64,000 bases of DNA from Mucilaginibacter tundrae. Its GTDB lineage: Bacteria; Bacteroidota; Bacteroidia; Sphingobacteriales; Sphingobacteriaceae. This document shows positions 62,995-64,000 of this stretch, in pieces. The stretch lies in the NCBI RefSeq assembly GCF_013408825.1, contig NZ_JACCBZ010000005.1:310001-374000 (forward strand). Direction: 5' to 3'. A program made the position numbers and the translations under genes. Under the pieces are notes generated by a model. It did not search any database and was not told where the DNA came from. It was given only the letters and a program-made list of their open reading frames with translations. Numbering within the stretch: the stretch's first letter is position 1; the number at the start of each line of letters is the position of its first letter.

Positions 62995-63354
62995 TTTCAG
63001 GATAATCCCAATATAATACAACCCATTGAAACGCTAATATCAAATGCAAGCAACCCCTAATCAATCGCTGGTTATTTAACGTAGCATTCTTGACGATACT
63101 GATATTTTTATTGTTCCCGGCAAACAACCAATGACCAAGCAACAGCAAGGGTGTTAGTAAACAAGTTGCTCCGGAAGCTCTAAGCCGGAATCTTATAAAG
63201 CATTAAGCGTCCACGCAACATTGTTGTGTTCTTTGCAAAAGCTCGTTTGTTCATAAAAAGACGGTGTTACTATTTGCGGGATATAATAGTTTGGGCCACT
63301 CCAATAGCGAAATAGCCTTTCATTAGCACAAATCATGGTCATATTTATAAAGAG
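62995..63354. other. intergenic region between the convergent esterase and regulator genes
   Basis: 360 bp without a supported gene, RNA gene or strong hairpin. Sequence composition is mixed. Nothing else is seen. Confidence 0.4.
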
Positions 63355-64000
63355 TTAATTCTTTTTCAAGGATTGCATAAACTGCAATGGCGATTTTCCA
63401 TATTCTTTTTTAAATGCCCTTGAAAAATTGGAGCCGCTTTGCAAGCCAACTCTATCAGCTACTTCATTCATTGCTATATCCTCGTGTGTCATAATTTGGA
63501 TTGATTTTTTTAACCGGATGGTTCTTATAAATTCTCCAACCGATTGATCCGATATGCTCTTTATTTTTTGGTAAAGTTTCGTACGGCTTATATATAAATG
63601 ATCGCATAAAAAGTCAACATCCACATCCTGATCCTGGATATTATCTTCTATCAGATTGATAAGTTTATGAAAGAACTCCTTGTCCTTTTCGGAATGAACC
63701 AGTTCGGTCGCTTCAGACAGGTAATTGTTTGTATATCGCTGTTTAAGTTTTTCAGCCTGTTCAAATATGTTATGAACAGTTAATAATAAAAGATCAATAC
63801 TCAGGGGTTTGGCAAAATAAAAGTCGGCTCCGGATTCCATTCCTTCAATTTTAGTATCCAAAGCATCTTTAGCGGATAAGATGATGAAAGGAATATGTCT
63901 TGTTTCGAACCTTTCTTTAATTAGTTTACAAAATTCAATACCGTTCATGCCTGGCATCATCACATCGCTTATAATCAAATCAGGGATCCTTTCAACGGCT
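63355..64000 (-). CDS. response-regulator/AraC-type HTH protein, N-terminus outside window (probably hybrid two-component system)
   Basis: The frame is open to the window edge. The first visible part is a receiver domain: LIISDVMMPGMNGIEFCKLI gives the phospho-acceptor Asp, FIILSAKDALDTK the conserved Ser/Lys region, and ADFYFAKPLSIDLL the Lys-Pro. It then passes to an AraC HTH: VDFLCDHLYISRTKLYQKIK, FIRTIRLKKSIQIM, VADRVGLQSGSNFSRAFKKE. This order at the C-terminus is that of hybrid two-component regulators of Bacteroidota polysaccharide loci, whose sensor and kinase parts would lie to the right. It probably controls the GH3/GH43/esterase genes. Confidence 0.88.
   Translation of the reverse strand, partial: AVERIPDLIISDVMMPGMNGIEFCKLIKERFETRHIPFIILSAKDALDTKIEGMESGADFYFAKPLSIDLLLLTVHNIFEQAEKLKQRYTNNYLSEATELVHSEKDKEFFHKLINLIEDNIQDQDVDVDFLCDHLYISRTKLYQKIKSISDQSVGEFIRTIRLKKSIQIMTHEDIAMNEVADRVGLQSGSNFSRAFKKEYGKSPLQFMQSLKKN

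Noticed and set aside
1..64000. CRISPR arrays, rRNA genes, complete tRNA genes and insertion sequences
   Set aside because: Looked for by eye on both strands and none was recognised; only the 15-nt tRNA 3' fragment at 5406 was found.

Overview
The window looks like chromosome from a soil or plant-associated Bacteroidota of the Mucilaginibacter/Pedobacter type (Sphingobacteriaceae). The evidence is the glycoside-hydrolase content, DUF6377 and hybrid AraC-type regulators, FHS-family sugar transporter, OMP_b-brl-type TonB receptor, Bacteroidota mobilization genes, and occasional TAnnTTTG-type -7 boxes. Family names come from recognising motifs by eye; no database search was run.

Layout. (1) 1-5204: two divergent rhamnosidase-type genes (GH78-like, cut by the window start, and GH106) with two LacI-like palindromes between them. 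(2) About 5406-38000: a genomic island. Its left edge carries a 15-nt fragment matching a tRNA 3' end plus that tRNA's terminator. It holds an SRAP/trypsin-like operon, a GNAT-HExxH fusion, a pepsin-like lipoprotein/barrel operon, a RES-domain gene, a HEPN/zinc-ribbon gene, a PHP-SMC ATPase (TrlF/Ppl type), an azoreductase with a broken HxlR regulator, a minus-strand defence-like cluster, a mobilization module (coupling protein, relaxase, RHH accessory protein, hairpin-rich oriT candidate, primase) and a DUF4365/HNH nuclease pair. No integrase and no T4SS channel genes are seen, so this reads as a decaying mobilizable element loaded with defence cargo. (3) 38805-56716: an alpha-mannan utilisation locus (six-hairpin hydrolase, two SGNH esterases, GH125, a DUF6377 regulator, ROK kinase, FHS transporter, GH38, GH76 with a ricin lectin, TonB-dependent receptor). 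(4) 57056-64000: GH3, GH43, a sialate-O-acetylesterase-like CE, and the C-terminal part of a response-regulator/AraC protein cut by the window end.

The most interesting candidate system is the tight minus-strand operon at 23681-28613: m5C DNA methyltransferase, double-GHKL sensor kinase-like ATPase, response regulator, caspase-like cysteine protease, Vsr endonuclease. No restriction endonuclease is visible. The order suggests a methylation-linked two-component switch that controls a protease effector, possibly an abortive-infection system. A perfect 9-bp inverted repeat lies next to a -7-like box in front of it.

A second theme is decay inside the island. Four frameshifts in three genes can each be read as loss of A residues from an A-run, one small gene has an in-frame stop, and the SRAP protein has lost its catalytic Cys2. 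The cargo is therefore either degenerating or partly mis-assembled.
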